Shown here in pieces: positions 46,156 to 57,624 of a DNA stretch of 64,000 nt. The position numbers and the translations under genes are program-made. The DNA lies in the NCBI GenBank assembly GCA_020912385.1, contig CP087218.1:1364001-1428000 (forward strand), in the 5' to 3' direction. The notes under the pieces were generated by a model. That model saw only the letters and a list, made by a program, of their open reading frames with translations, was not told the origin of the DNA and did not search any database. How positions within the stretch are numbered: the first letter of the stretch is position 1; each line of letters opens with the position of its first letter. The stretch is from Neofusicoccum parvum (taxonomy: Eukaryota > Ascomycota > Dothideomycetes > Botryosphaeriales > Botryosphaeriaceae).

Positions 46156-47832
46156 TTACAGAGAAGCGCCAACGAGCTTGGCGTAGGCCTCGGTGCTGAA
46201 CGACTTGGGGCGCTCGATGGGGGCGCCGACGGCGCGGTCGATGATGAGCTGGGGAAGGACACCAAGAGCGCGGGAGACACCGAAGAGGACAGTGTAGAAG
46301 TTCTGCTCGGTGAGGCCGTAGTACTGGAGGAGAACACCGGAGTGAGCGTCGACGTTGGGGTAGGGGTTCTTGGTCTTGCCGTGCTCGGTGAGGACGCCGG
46401 GGGCAATCTTGTAGACCTGGGAGACGAGCTTGAACATGGGGTCGTCGGGCAGGTGCTTCTGGGCGAACTCGCGCTGGGAGACATAACGGGGGTCGGTCTT
46501 GCGGAGGACGGCGTGGCCGTAGCCGGGAACGACCTGGCCGGACTTGAGAGTCGACCACAGGTAGTCCTTGATGGACTGGTCGCTGAGGTCGTTGCCGACG
46601 GCCTTCTTCATCTTGGTGATCCAGTTGAGCACCTCCTGGTTAGCAAGACCGTGGAGAGGACCGGCAAGACCGTTGAGACCGGCAGCGAGAGAGAGGTAAG
46701 GAGAGCTGAGAGCAGAGCCGACCAGGTGAGTGGTGTGGGCGCTGACGTTGCCACCCTCGTGGTCCGAGTGGATGGTCAGGTACAGCCTCATGAGCTCAAC
46801 GAAGTCCTTGTTGTCAGCGAAGCCAAGCTGGTTGGCCAGGTTGTAGGAGTAGTCCTTGTCCTTCTGGACGGGAGCAACCTTGCCATCCTTGAAGACGTTG
46901 CGGTAGATGCGGGCGGCAATGGTAGGGAGCTTAGCAATGAGGTCCATGGAGTCCTCGAAGGTGTGCTCCCAGTACTGGATCTTGGGAACGCCGCGAGCGT
47001 AGGCCTTGGCGAAGGCAGACTGGTGCTCAAGAGCGGTGACGGCGAGGGAGAACTGGGCCATGGGGTGGAGGTCGTTGGGGCAGCGGTCAATGAGCTCCTC
47101 GACGAACTTGGGGACATCGGAACGGGCAGCCCACTCAGCAGAGAGGTCGCGGACCTGCTGCTCGGAGGGGACCTCGCCGGTCAACAGAAGCCAGAAGAGA
47201 CCTGAGCATGTCAGCCTTTGTCGTCCCAGCCTTGTCTGTGCAAAACAAACCTTCGGGCAGAGGCTCCTCGCCGCCGGGAGCCTTGGGGAGGAGCTGCTGG
47301 CACTCCGGGATCTGGACGCTGTGAGCAATTGGCAGTGTAAGACGGAGGTGTAGGGGCTCACGGTCTTGCCACGGAAGCGGATGCCCTCCTCGGAGTCGAG
47401 GACGGAGCCCTGACGGCAGTTAGCGTTGAATGCGGTTGAGACGGGGCCAGAGAGCACCAACCTCCCAGACGAGGGACTTGATGCCACGGGCACCACCGTA
47501 GACCTGGTCGAGGGTGACCTCGCCGAGGACCTTGCTGCCATGCTCCCTGATATAGCTGTTAGCGAACGGCGGCCGGCTTCGGCGGCGGGGAAGCGCGCGC
47601 ACTTCTTGAGCTTCTTGATCTTCTCGATCTCCTCGGGGACCTTGGCGGCGAAGGTCTCCTTCAGGGACTGCGGCGGAGGGTCAGCTCGGTGCGCGACGGA
47701 CGGGACGGCGGGCAGCTAGCTTACGGAGGTCTTGCTGGAGTAGCAGCGCAGACCGTTGAAGGCAGCAGAGCGCGCAGGCGCCCGGGTGGACGAGCGCAGA
47801 GCGGCGGAACCGAGGCGCAGAGCAGAAGCCAT
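46156..47832 (-). CDS. CIT1: Citrate synthase, mitochondrial
   Basis: About six exons run from ATG at 47832 to TAA at 46156, giving about 470 residues. Exon 1 encodes a mitochondrial presequence rich in Arg, Ser and Ala ([20 protein letters not shown]...). Small exons follow: [41 protein letters not shown], and [14 protein letters not shown]. The long last exon contains the active-site segments [25 protein letters not shown] (catalytic His) and NVDAHSG (catalytic Asp). The enzyme condenses oxaloacetate and acetyl-CoA in the TCA cycle. The C-terminus does not end in a peroxisomal SKL signal, so this is the mitochondrial rather than the glyoxysomal form; 2-methylcitrate synthase is less likely but not excluded. 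Confidence 0.95.
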
Positions 47833-48658
47833 TGCGAGGGACGGGGATGGGCGGGGGAGAGGAAAGGAATTGATGGGGGAGTGGGTGGGATAAATAAATG
47901 GCGCGAAAGTTGGCGGGAAAGCTGCGAGAACTTTGAGGGCGCAGCTGCCAGTCCCCCGGCACCCAGGGCGCCGATTGCGTCGGCCGTCGGGAAAGCGCGT
48001 CCGTGCGCGCTGGCGCTCCGCAGGCTTGGCCCGAGCCTGGCCCGCGGCAGCGACATATCTGGCAGGGCGTGCACATCCCTCGTCATCGCCATTACACACG
48101 TCCGTCTCTCGCGCACTCGACGCCTCGAGAAATAAGCACTGCTCCCGGCGCACGTCGCTCAGCCCGTGGCACCCAGCTGGTCGTGCAGCCTCCCGCCCGC
48201 CCAGCGCGCCCCGTGACCGCCCGCCGCCTCTAGCTTGCCGGGCGCTGCGTTTCACGGCTCCCAGGGCGAGTGCCAGATCGTCTCCTGAGAAGACGCAGTC
48301 ACCACGCACCTCAGCTTCATATCGCTTGCGCCGCCATCGAGTCCCAGTAAGCTCTTGATCGTGTCAAGGAAGCGGCGAGCGCTCCCGTAGTCAGCTGCGC
48401 GCCTCTCGCCCTCCACCCTGAGTACCACCAAGTCTTCAGCTGTTGCGCCCGAGCAAAGCCCCATCATCTCACCCACCGTCGCCTGGCTGCTTCTCTCGTC
48501 TGCTTCGCAGGTGTCGAGGTTGATTCAGTGACGTAGCGCCGCCAGCTCCACGCCGAGCCAAAGTATTCCGCAAACCCTTGCTATACACCACACGCGCAAC
48601 GCGCGCCCGCTTGCTCTAGCTCGACCTGGGCGCCGTCGCCCCAGTAGAAGACGTAGTC
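47833..48658. promoter_or_regulatory. Divergent promoter, citrate synthase / NRD1-like
   Basis: This is an 826-bp head-to-head spacer. No domain-bearing frame is present. Confidence 0.5.
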
Positions 48659-51198
48659 ATGTCGGCCATCGATGAGCTGAACACATTGCTGCTGTCGCTG
48701 TCTGCGCTGAAGCCCCCAGGAGCCAACAAGTCGAAGATCACCGCCATCACCAACCTGTGCATCGCGAACGCAAATGTAGGCCGACACTGCTCCCCAAGAC
48801 AGAATCACCCGAATCCCACTGACCTCTGGCCGCTGCAGCAATGTCCGCTCATCCTCCAGACGATCCGCGACCGCTTCAACACCTCTCCTCACACCCATAA
48901 GCTTGGCGTACTCTATGTTCTTGATGCCGTCGTGCGGCAATGGGCGGACAAGGCCCGGATGAACAAGGAAGATGCAGCCGCTGCAGGTTCTGACGTTTCC
49001 AAGGCACCCAACTCCATTGGAGTGGCCATCGCGACGCAGGTGCTCCCTCCGATGATGCACGACCTCATCCAGACAGCGCCAGAAGACCAGAAGGTACGCA
49101 CTGCTGAATCCGTCGCGCGGAGCCTTTGATTCCCTAGGCATGAGATTTTTGTCATCGCAAAGACAATATATTGCAGGTCCACACATACCGGCTGGCTTAC
49201 TTACAATTTGTCTGGTTCTAGGATAGAATTGGCAAGATGATCGAGATCTGGGAGCGTGGCAACACGTTTCCCCAGCAGATGCTTGCCGACTTCAAGCAGC
49301 GTTTAGGAGCCCGTAAGAAACTCCCTGGCCTGCAAGAATCACTCCGTGAGGCTGGGCAATGGTCTGATGTCTTCAATTCTGCAGCCGCCCTCCCAATATC
49401 CGGTCCTCCAGCCGTTACTGCACCTGACTCGATGGTTCAGCCTCAAGCAGCACCAGTATTTTCAGCAGCGCCCTCTGGCACAGTTTCACTGCTCGCAAGC
49501 CTTGCCAACGTAGGAAAGCAGGCAGCCACTCCAACGCAGACTACCTCATACCAGAACGGCGCACAATATGCCACTACTCAGCCACAGCAACAGAACGTAG
49601 GCCCTTCTATGACTGCTCCATCCATGCCATCGTATGCTCCTCAGCCCAACGGACAAGGTAATTCCACTACTACGCCGGCTGCCGCACCTGCTGCCTCTGC
49701 GCCTGCGAACCCCTTCATGCCCCAGGCTTTCCAAAACATGCCTGGTGGAAATGAGGCCTTCATGCAATTCATAGGCTCTTTGGTGCAGCAAGGTTGGACT
49801 CCGGAGCAGATAGCTCAGATCATCGCTGCTATGAGTGGTGGTGGTCAGGCTCAGCCAGGCATGCCAGGCGCACCGGCTGTCCCCCAAGCTCCTCAGGCCC
49901 AGAACGGACATGCACAGGGTGGGCCAAATGGCCAGTCGCTTCAGCCCGGCGAACAAATCGCGCAGGATTATAGGAGTAGAGATGACCCCCGCGACCTCGA
50001 TCGAACCCGTGATCGTAGCCGCTCACCCGACTCGAAGCGTCGGCGTGGTTCTCCGGTGAACCGCCGTGAGAGCCCGACCTATGGTGTCTACGAACCTTAT
50101 TCCATTCCTGGTGCTCCTGATGGACCTGCTGGTGGTCCCTCTAGCGCAAATGGGCAGCAGCCATCTGAGCACAGCGGTGGTCGCCGTGGTGGTAGGAAGA
50201 ATAGGAGAAACCGTGACAAGCATCGCAACTCGCCTGCCGTCCAACAGCAGCAGCAGCAACAGCAGCAGCAGTCGCAGCAGCAGTCGCAGCAGCAGTCGCA
50301 GCAACAAAAGGGCCAGAATCAAAGGCCCAAGTATATCCAGCATGATCCTACCTTACCAAGGAACAATATCAAGGTGCTTAGTCGCACTCTGTTCGTAGGA
50401 GGAGTCTCGTAAGTCGTCTCGATGGTGCCTAGTCCAAAAGCTCCAACGGATCCTGACTATGTGTGCAGCGCCACGGAGCCGGAGCTCAGACAGATCTTCA
50501 GCCGCTTCGGCGAGGTCCAGACTTGCATCGTTAACCCGGAGAAGCATCATGCCTTTGTCAAGATGGCTAATCGTACAGACTCTGTTGCTGCTAAGCTTGG
50601 CATGGAGAAGGAAAAGAGCGAGCAGGTTCTCAAGAAGGCTCGTCAGGTAAGTTCAAACATATTATCAGTTTCCGCTCTTGCTAACATATTCAAGACTCGC
50701 TGGGGTGTCGGCTTTGGGCCTCGCGAATGTAGCGACTATAGCACTGGCATCAGTGTTATTCCTATTGACCGTCTGACTGAGGCCGATCGTAAGTGGGTTG
50801 TCACCTCCGAGTTCGGCGGCACAGGCGGACGCACCCTAGAAACTGGCCTCGTGATCGAAGAGCCAGACATCGAGATTGGGACTGGTGTTTCGTCTAAAGG
50901 TACGTTTATTCCTTGCATAGAGCTGCAGAAAACAACCAATTAACGCCATCCAGCCATGAGCCGCCGCGTGGGTCCGGAGCCGGCAGGTAAGGGTGGCCAT
51001 GGCCACTTCCACGGCGGGCGCCGCCATCACCATGGGGGTCACCACGGGGGCGGTGGCTTCAACCCGGATGCTCCGCGCTTCCGCAAGCCCGATCCGCGCC
51101 CCGGTGGACCCCAGGGTGGTGAACCTCGGCCAGAGCCTCACACGATCGGCGTTCCCCCGGCCGTTCCGGGCTTCGGCTTCCAGCTACCCGGTATGTAA
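48659..51198 (+). CDS. NRD1: Nrd1/Seb1-like RNA-binding protein (CID + RRM)
   Basis: Exons are separated by introns at 48776-48838, about 49095-49220, about 50409-50468, about 50647-50693 and about 50901-50954; the product is about 720 residues. The N-terminal CTD-interacting domain (about 1-150) reads SAIDELNTLL...KITAITNLCI and, after splicing, LGVLYVLDAVVRQW and DRIGKMIEIWE. A low-complexity middle holds RS/DR repeats (SRDDPRDLDRTRDRSRSPDS) and a poly-Gln tract at about 50243-50310. An RRM follows: TLFVGGVS..ATEPELRQIFSRFGEVQTCIVNPEKHHAFVKM, then the RWGVGFGPRECSDYSTG extension found in Nrd1 and Seb1. It would bind RNA polymerase II CTD and nascent RNA in transcription termination. The C-terminus is Gly/His-rich. 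Confidence 0.93.
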
Positions 51199-52327
51199 GC
51201 GGCTACGCGGCTGCATGAATGCATGCACGCGCTCTTCCGTCATCTCGACCCAGGTGGCTGGAAAGGTTCGGTCGCGGCTTCTCCGGAATCTTTTGTATTG
51301 AGCGGGGATTTACCTGCATGGCCATTGACGCGGTGGTGACTCTTTTGCTACTTCTCAACAACAATATGGCGTCCAGGCTTCATTACCAAAAACTTTGCCA
51401 TTTTGGCATTCGGGTCTGAAGGGTGGAACTTTGCTTTTTTTGCTTCTTGGTCTTTTGATTTCCATTCCTGAGCCTTTATATCCTTTCTTCATGTAGCATA
51501 TCAAAAATTAGGTGGGTGCGGCGAGCAGGGAAGCATGGTGGCTGCTGACAGTGGTTCAGTGACGATGGTGGGCGGTTCTTTGCTTTGCTTTACTCTTGCA
51601 GTTCTGTGGATTTGCATAGCTTGCGGGTGCGGAATTCCCCTTTCTTAGTCGGGTACTCTAGGCAGTAGTAGGGAAGGTAAATGGAGCATCTGTCAACGGG
51701 GTTTTCTATGACTGTTCGTCATGCTTTTTGCTTCTTTCTTATTGCTGTTACCCTTGCCCTCCGAACGATTGACGAACGGCAAGTCACCGAGTTGATTGAT
51801 GTGCGACTTAATATGAGTAATCAGAATTCTTCTCTTTCAAGTTGTACCAGGCGCAATTTTCGCTTCTGCGCTGTTGAGCATCATGTAGGTTAGCATTAGC
51901 ACAGAGCAGTAGTTTTCTTCGTTTCCCTGCTTCACGGCTTTCGTCGTTCTCTTGTCGGCGGACATTAATACGAAATGCAATTTGGCGTTGACAATACGAT
52001 ACTTCTTGCCATGAACTCTTGCAACGAGCTTTGAAGATATCTTTTCCGCAGCAACAGCAGCACTCGGGTGTGAACGAGTTTCGAACAAGAAGCCAAAGAT
52101 GCAAATTTGTGGAACGCAGCAGGCGCGGCGGTGGACAAAGAAAACGGGGCAGCCAGTCGGGACACGCCCATGATCATTAAAATTGAGTGAGTCATTGCTC
52201 GCGGTGTGGGCCTTAGCCCGTCGGCACCGGTGGGACAAAAGAAATTGGTGGAGACAAACGCACACATGACCAGTGAAAATTCAAGGAGGAAAAAGGAGCA
52301 AAAAGAGCAAAAAGAAAGCCAATATCT
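51199..52327. other. Intergenic, NRD1 3' region
   Basis: This 1.1-kb stretch has no recognised gene; T-rich tracts near 51350-51480 probably belong to the NRD1 3' UTR. T-runs at about 52291-52315, read on the minus strand, serve as terminator for the initiator tRNA. Confidence 0.5.
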
Positions 52328-52455
52328 TAGCTGCGAATGGTTTCGATCCATTGTCCTCCGGGTTATGAGCCCGGCGCTATGATGGTTGTTAGTGAATTTG
52401 TTCAAGTCTTGTGGTGCATGAGGGTAGCTTACCGCTTCCGCTGCGCCACGCAGCT
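52328..52455 (-). tRNA. Initiator tRNA-Met (CAT) interrupted by a 56-nt spliceosomal-type intron
   Basis: Exon 1 (52455-52433, 23 nt) is AGCTGCG-TG-GCGC-AGCGGAA-GCG. Exon 2 (52376-52328, 49 nt) continues CG-CCGGG-CTCATAA-CCCGG and the T and acceptor arms. Joined, they make a standard 72-nt initiator tRNA with an A1:T72 pair, a G29-G31/C39-C41 anticodon stem, A54 and A60 in the T-loop (ATCGAAA), and a perfectly paired acceptor. The A-box (TGGCGCAGCGG) and B-box (GGATCGAAACC) are intact on either side of the insert. T-runs follow the 3' end. The insert falls between positions 24 and 25 in the D-stem, not at the usual 37/38 site. Without splicing the D-arm cannot form. No second initiator tRNA is in this window. 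Confidence 0.9.
52377..52432 (-). other. 56-nt GT-AG intron inside initiator tRNA-Met
   Basis: The insert starts GTAAGC, contains CACTAAC with the branch adenosine about 12 nt from the 3' end, and ends CATCATAG. Size, donor, branch and acceptor match the mRNA introns of neighbouring genes (42-95 nt). Removal restores the tRNA with no base missing or extra. The bulge-helix-bulge substrate of the tRNA endonuclease is not expected here. Confidence 0.85.
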
Positions 52456-53237
52456 TTTTTGATAGACTTGATGAGAGGTTTTTGGCGGAGATTGTACTAG
52501 TAGATGCAGAAAAATGCATTGCTTCGTTTAGGAACGTCATGCTTTTTTACTTTTCTCGCACATGTGCGGCTCCTGAAGTGTTCTGCGGCTCTCCGGATCT
52601 CCGACCTCGGGATTGTTCGGCTTTTGATCGTGCCGAATGCGGTGTAAGTGCGGCTGCTGTCCGCCGTATAGGCCGGCCAGTTAAGTAGCTGGCTTTGTGA
52701 GCCCGGGCCGAGTGGGCAGGAACTTGAAGGATTGCGGGCGCTTGCATGTGAAAATGACGATGCGCGTGACCTTATCTTTTTGACTTCTGGTGAAGCTTGA
52801 TCCCAAGGTGCCGTTCAGGAGCAGGATCAGGGCATGAGTTGTGATCGTTGCAAAGTCGGAATCATGGATCTAAGCCTTCATACACAGCACATACGAATGA
52901 CGTTTAAAATCGTGGACAAAAAAACTGGTGGAGTGTATAGACTATTTACGCAGTGAGATGTTCTGCCTCACAAGACCTTTCGGAATTCACATGAATAAAC
53001 TGAGGTCTGCAGCACACATGCTCGCAAGTTCCCAACCTCTCCCCCCTTCTTTGCAGCTCTTGCATACATAAACATTCGTGTCTGGTTATTCTTGACGCGG
53101 AGCAAATTAACATCCACAAATGTGGATGGTTGCAACCGAACGCCGCCGGGGTATCCATCCGGTGGTGTGACATGACGCTTGCAGCCCACTGCTTGTGCTA
53201 GGGCTGCATTGATATTCTGTGCCGCAGAGGGCGCCAT
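52456..53237. other. Intergenic, upstream of tRNA-iMet
   Basis: No gene was recognised. An open frame directly after the carrier stop codon (53237-52968, minus) lacks any domain and is most likely 3' UTR. Confidence 0.45.
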
Positions 53238-54384
53238 TTATTTCTTGATCGCGGCCCTCCTGGCCTTCACGGTCATGTCGTAGAGAGCATCCTTAAAGGC
53301 GAACAGGAAAGCCGCCGTGATTACGCTCTGAGTGACCTTGGGACCGATACCTTCGTTCACGTTAGCAAACATTTCCGATCAACAATCTGACAGCAGCAGC
53401 TTACCTCCGTAGAGACCAGCCCAGCCTTCCTCCTTGAGAATGCGACGGAAGCTCGTCATCATGTCCTCCTTCGGACCATCCTTGCCGGCAACGTGCATAC
53501 GGCTCTTCACCGTGATGTACGGGTACGTGATCGACGTAGCCAACAGCTTGCCCAGCGCACCCAGGTAGAACGAATCCGTTGGGGTGACACGCCGCCTCTT
53601 CTCCAACACGTTCTTCAGCTGCTCGAAAAAGGTATATTGGAGGATGGGGTTGATGACGAGGACGAGGGCGGGAACGACGCCGGCGAAGAGGCGGGTGAAA
53701 CCCTCATCCTTGATGATGGAGAGGAGGGTGCCGATGGTCGACGGGGCCTTGGCGGGCTTGCTGCCGGGCAGCTGCTCGTCGGACTCCGACTTGCGCGCCG
53801 TCATGCGTGTGTTGACAACCCAGATGGGGTTGGTGATGAGGACGGTGGCGCTGCCGGCGATGGCGCCTGCGATCATCGACTCGACGGTGGTGAGCTTCTT
53901 GGAGGCGCGGCCGGACTTGATCGCGGCTTTCTCGAAGCCTGCGCGGGTCCATTCGTACCCTGCGACACACTCCGTCAGCTTCCCCTCGCCTTTGCGGTCT
54001 GTCACATGCTACGCACAGTAGTAGTACACGAAGTTGGTGACGCTGATGCCAAACAGCGCGGACTCGAGGCCGGCGTAGAGGCCGGTGATGCCCTCGCGGT
54101 TGATGATGCGCTTGGCGGCATCGAGAGTCGACGACTGTGCCCGCTTCGACTCAACCTGGGCGCGGGTGGAGAGGGTGATGAGCGGGTAGCTGGCTTGGAT
54201 CAGCGGGACAACGGCGGCGGGCTGCTGTCAAGGGAGCCTACGTCAGGGCCATGGAGAACAGGCCTCCGCCAGCACCAGCCAGCGCGTGGGCCACATTGTC
54301 GCTCTGCTGGGCAGCGGTGGAGGTCGGGAGGCTGGCCGCCTGGCTGTCCGAGGTCTTCCTCAGGTCCTGTGCCTGTGCGGACAT
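53238..54384 (-). CDS. PMP47: Peroxisomal adenine nucleotide/solute carrier (PMP47/ANT1 type)
   Basis: Four exons run from ATG at 54384 to TAA at 53238, about 335 residues. The first junction makes SMALTYPLITLSTRAQVESKR, and the second makes NFVYYYWYEWTR, both typical of the PMP47 group. Three carrier repeats are visible, with modified signatures YPLITLSTR, NPIWVVNTRM and YPYITVKSRM; the absence of the standard PX[D/E]XX[K/R] acidic residue in repeats 1 and 2 marks this peroxisomal branch. A last exon encodes IGPKVTQSVITAAFLFAFKDALYD. The protein imports ATP (and possibly CoA or NAD) into peroxisomes for fatty-acid activation. It is divergent from ABP2. Confidence 0.92.
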
Positions 54385-55096
54385 TTTGGGAGGGGTTGGA
54401 CGGCGCAGGGTAATGAAGCTTGGGCGGGAGCTATGAATGCAGGTGTCCAAGTACTCAATGGCGAGGAGAATGTGAGCAGCGGAAGCCAGAGTAGAGGTTA
54501 CGACGAGCCGGGAGAAGAGGTGTTCTGCGGAGGAGAGACGAAAAAGGAGCGGGTTGATATGATGGTCTTGCGCCTGTCAAGCATCATCATGCATCCAGTC
54601 GGCTTTGCGTCCTTGCACCAAACCTCGGCACAAGCGGAGACACATGGGACGGATCACGTGCGGGGGCGGCCTGCATGCGGCTTAGCCCTGTCCAGGAGCG
54701 CGTTTCAGGCGCAAGCGCGCCAAAAATATACCTGAAAATAGCGACAAACTCCCCTAAACTTCGCAAGTCCGCCAAAACGACCGCAAATTTGGGCACCACC
54801 AACGCCCATAACCCGCTACTTTCCCTCAAACCGCCCGCCACCGCTCTGCACGCGTCACCGCCCGCCTTAAACCACGACTCGAGAGCGTTCAGCCCTCAGG
54901 CGCGGCCGCTCCGGGCGCGCACGTGGAAACCGGCCGTCTCAGCTGGCCCGCGACGCGTGGGAAGGAGACTGTCTCTCTCCTGTACCGTCTGGACACCAGC
55001 TCTTGGCTCCGCAGAAGGATCCAGCGTTGCATACCATTGGCGGCGCTTGCTCCGTGCCAGCGAAAGTAGTAGCCGGACTGCTGCTCTGCACGAACC
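54385..55096. promoter_or_regulatory. Divergent promoter, PMP47-like / ABP2
   Basis: This is a 712-bp head-to-head spacer without recognised genes. Confidence 0.5.
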
Positions 55097-57624
55097 ATGG
55101 ATTTCAACACTAATGGATCCCATCTTTCCCCGCATAATCACCAATACCCACAACAGCAGGGCTCTCCCGGCCCCGCCTACTCGCAGTACTCGCCTGCAAT
55201 AGACCCGAATCTGGCCTCTACTCCGGCGAGTCAACGCCACTTCCACCACACCACTATGCCTGGCTCTTCTCCTGGTTTCAGTGCCTCGCCGCGCTACAGC
55301 GCCTCCCCAGGCCACCAGCACCAACCCAACTACACCCCGTCTGATCGTAAACTTCCGTCGATAGACAACCTCTCGTCCGATAACATCGACGAGGTCTATG
55401 CCGCTTTCGTCTTGTATTGCAATCCCTACTTTCCTCCGCATTATGACACCGCCGAATTGAAGAAAGTATTTAAAAAGCCGCCGATGAGCGACAACAAGAC
55501 ATTTGATCCGTACCATCTGTTTGACCTGCTGAAGAAACTTGAAAAGGGTGAAATCAAGACTTGGATTCAACTTGCGTTGGATTTAGGTGTCGAGCCTCCA
55601 GATGTTGAGAAAGGTCAAAGTACACAGAAGGTGCAGCAATATGCTGTGAGATTGAAGGTGCGTTTCTTCTTCTTCTTCCGACTTTTCCTCTTTCTTTTTC
55701 TTCAAATGACAACGATGGATTTTGTCTCCTTTCTTCGGAGTAGAAATCCGGAGGTGCCACGAAAGTGCTCGGCCAGATTCCGCACGCCTGTCCCGTGTCT
55801 TTTTATCTGTCATGTAAATTTTCATATGTCGCTCCACCTGCTTGGACATTGTCAAACGTTCCATTCGTGTGTTCTTTGCTCAGGCTCGAGCAATTAACAT
55901 TTCGAGATGCTCTTGTTGCTCTACCTCTAATCATCAAACATGACTGGGCTAACCTGGCTTAGCGTTGGATGCGGGCGATGCACATCGACGCTTTCTTTGA
56001 CTTCTTGCAAGGCAAACCACATTCGTATTACATGAATATACCGCCGCCGAATGAGCCATTTCCTCAAGGTGGCAGGGACGGAGTTCCGTTGGAGGAAGAT
56101 CTCGCCATTCGTGGCCTTGATCCAGCCTTCAAGCCAAAGCGAGGCCGGAAGAAGGCGGAAGACTTGGAGGATGATGATCACGGCACTCCTCCGCCGAAGA
56201 GACCACAACTGGACACTTCGTTTACCTTCAACAGCGGTGGTCACCCACAGTCGGCATATCCGAACAGCGCCATGCCTATGAGCGCTCATCCCGACAATTT
56301 TGTCAACCACGACCCCTGGACGGCGGCCTCAATGGGAACGCCCAACACCAACCAAAGAGGCCTAACACCGAACTCTGCTATGAATGCAGCAGGTGGCTCC
56401 CACTTGCGGTGGCAGGTGAACAACCATGAGAATCCGAGCACACCGCACCCGCTTTCCGCGGTCAGCCCAATGACAGAACGACCACCCGACTCCGCTTTTG
56501 ATGAACCTCTGTCTGCTGTAACTCCATCATCTCGGAAGCCCAGGCGTAGACATGGGCCGGCAGTGTCGTCTGCCTGGCCCAGTAGTGGGTCAGGTTCAAG
56601 TGGGAAGCTGCGTGGACGGCCGCCGCAAAACCGATCTGTTCGCGATGGACCCTTTGTTACCTTCCCTGCGAATCCAAACACTAAGGAACAACCAACAGTC
56701 GACCTCACTCGAACTACGCCTGATCCAGTGAATGCGAGCGTTCAATTGATCGAAGCTGCACATGGACACGCAACAAGTCCGGCTCCGGGTCCAGCTTCGG
56801 GCCAGTCTTTCCGCTTCCCTCCCACTCCGGCATCAGCTACACAGGCAGGGCCGTCCCCTGTACACAGTCGTGCAGGCCAGCGGCTGTCCCTGCAAGTACC
56901 GCAACATACCGGCGGGCCAGTCCATCTGGTGACGCCGACGGTATTGGTGAATGGAGAGTCGAACAGCCCGGACAAGCAGCAGAACTCGGCAGAGACGCCA
57001 GCTGAGGCTCCGAAGGTAACACGCGAAGGTCTCAAGCGCCTGTTGGCCGCTGATCTCCTCCGTGCCGATCTAAGCGGACGAAAGCGCCTCCGTGGCCACG
57101 AAGCCAAAGCGCTTGCGGACGCGCTTTTGAACCAGCTGAGTACGCAGAACGAGGCAAATGGTGCCGAGGAAAGCGCAACAAGTCACAGCCAAGTCAGCTG
57201 GCTCGGCTACTCAACGCACCTTGGCCTGGGTCCTGCCCCATCACCCAGCGGCATCAAGAAGATTCTTGTGCAGAAATACAGAGTCAGTGAAGATGGGTAT
57301 GAGAGCCCCGTCGACGAGGATGATGATGAGCGGGAAGAGAGCACACCGGCTCCAGGCCAAGGCATGAAGATCAAGGAGACATTTGATGTCAGCTGGAGCT
57401 TGATGCTCGGTGGCTGCAGTGGCAAATTCTCTGTGAAAGGGTTGATGATAGACGCAGGAGGGGATGATGAGGGGGAGGGGGAAAGGGAAGGGAAAGAGGG
57501 CGGGCCGAGCAAAGATAATGGAAAGAGCCTGGCGGAGAGAGTCAAAGAGCTAGAGGCAAGGTTGAAGGGCAAGGATAAGGAGGTGCAACTATGGAGGCAG
57601 CGGGTCCTGGAGGCTGTCCTGTGA
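55097..57624 (+). CDS. abp2: ARS-binding protein 2 (Abp2)
   Basis: Two exons (55097-55657 and 55963-57624) give 740 residues. The conserved Abp2 domain spans the splice junction, from about residue 90 to 215: LPSIDNLSSDNIDEVYAAFVLYCNP, GEIKTWIQLALDLGVEPPD, KGQSTQKVQQYAVRLK, then RWMRAMHIDAFFDFLQGKPHSYY. The contiguous family motif at the join fixes both splice sites. The intron is 305 nt, far longer than others here, with a pyrimidine-rich start and GGCTAACC near its end. The C-terminal two thirds is Pro/Ser-rich with basic patches (KPKRGRKK) and a final coiled coil. Fission yeast Abp2 binds AT-rich replication origins. A GTGAGT overlapping the stop could mark a further intron. Confidence 0.92.

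Noticed and set aside
46060..47205. 381-codon frame antisense to citrate synthase
   Set aside because: Antisense shadow; the minus strand has the unambiguous citrate synthase.
52968..53237. Open frame starting directly after the carrier stop codon (minus strand)
   Set aside because: No domain or homology; it lies where the 3' UTR of the carrier should be.
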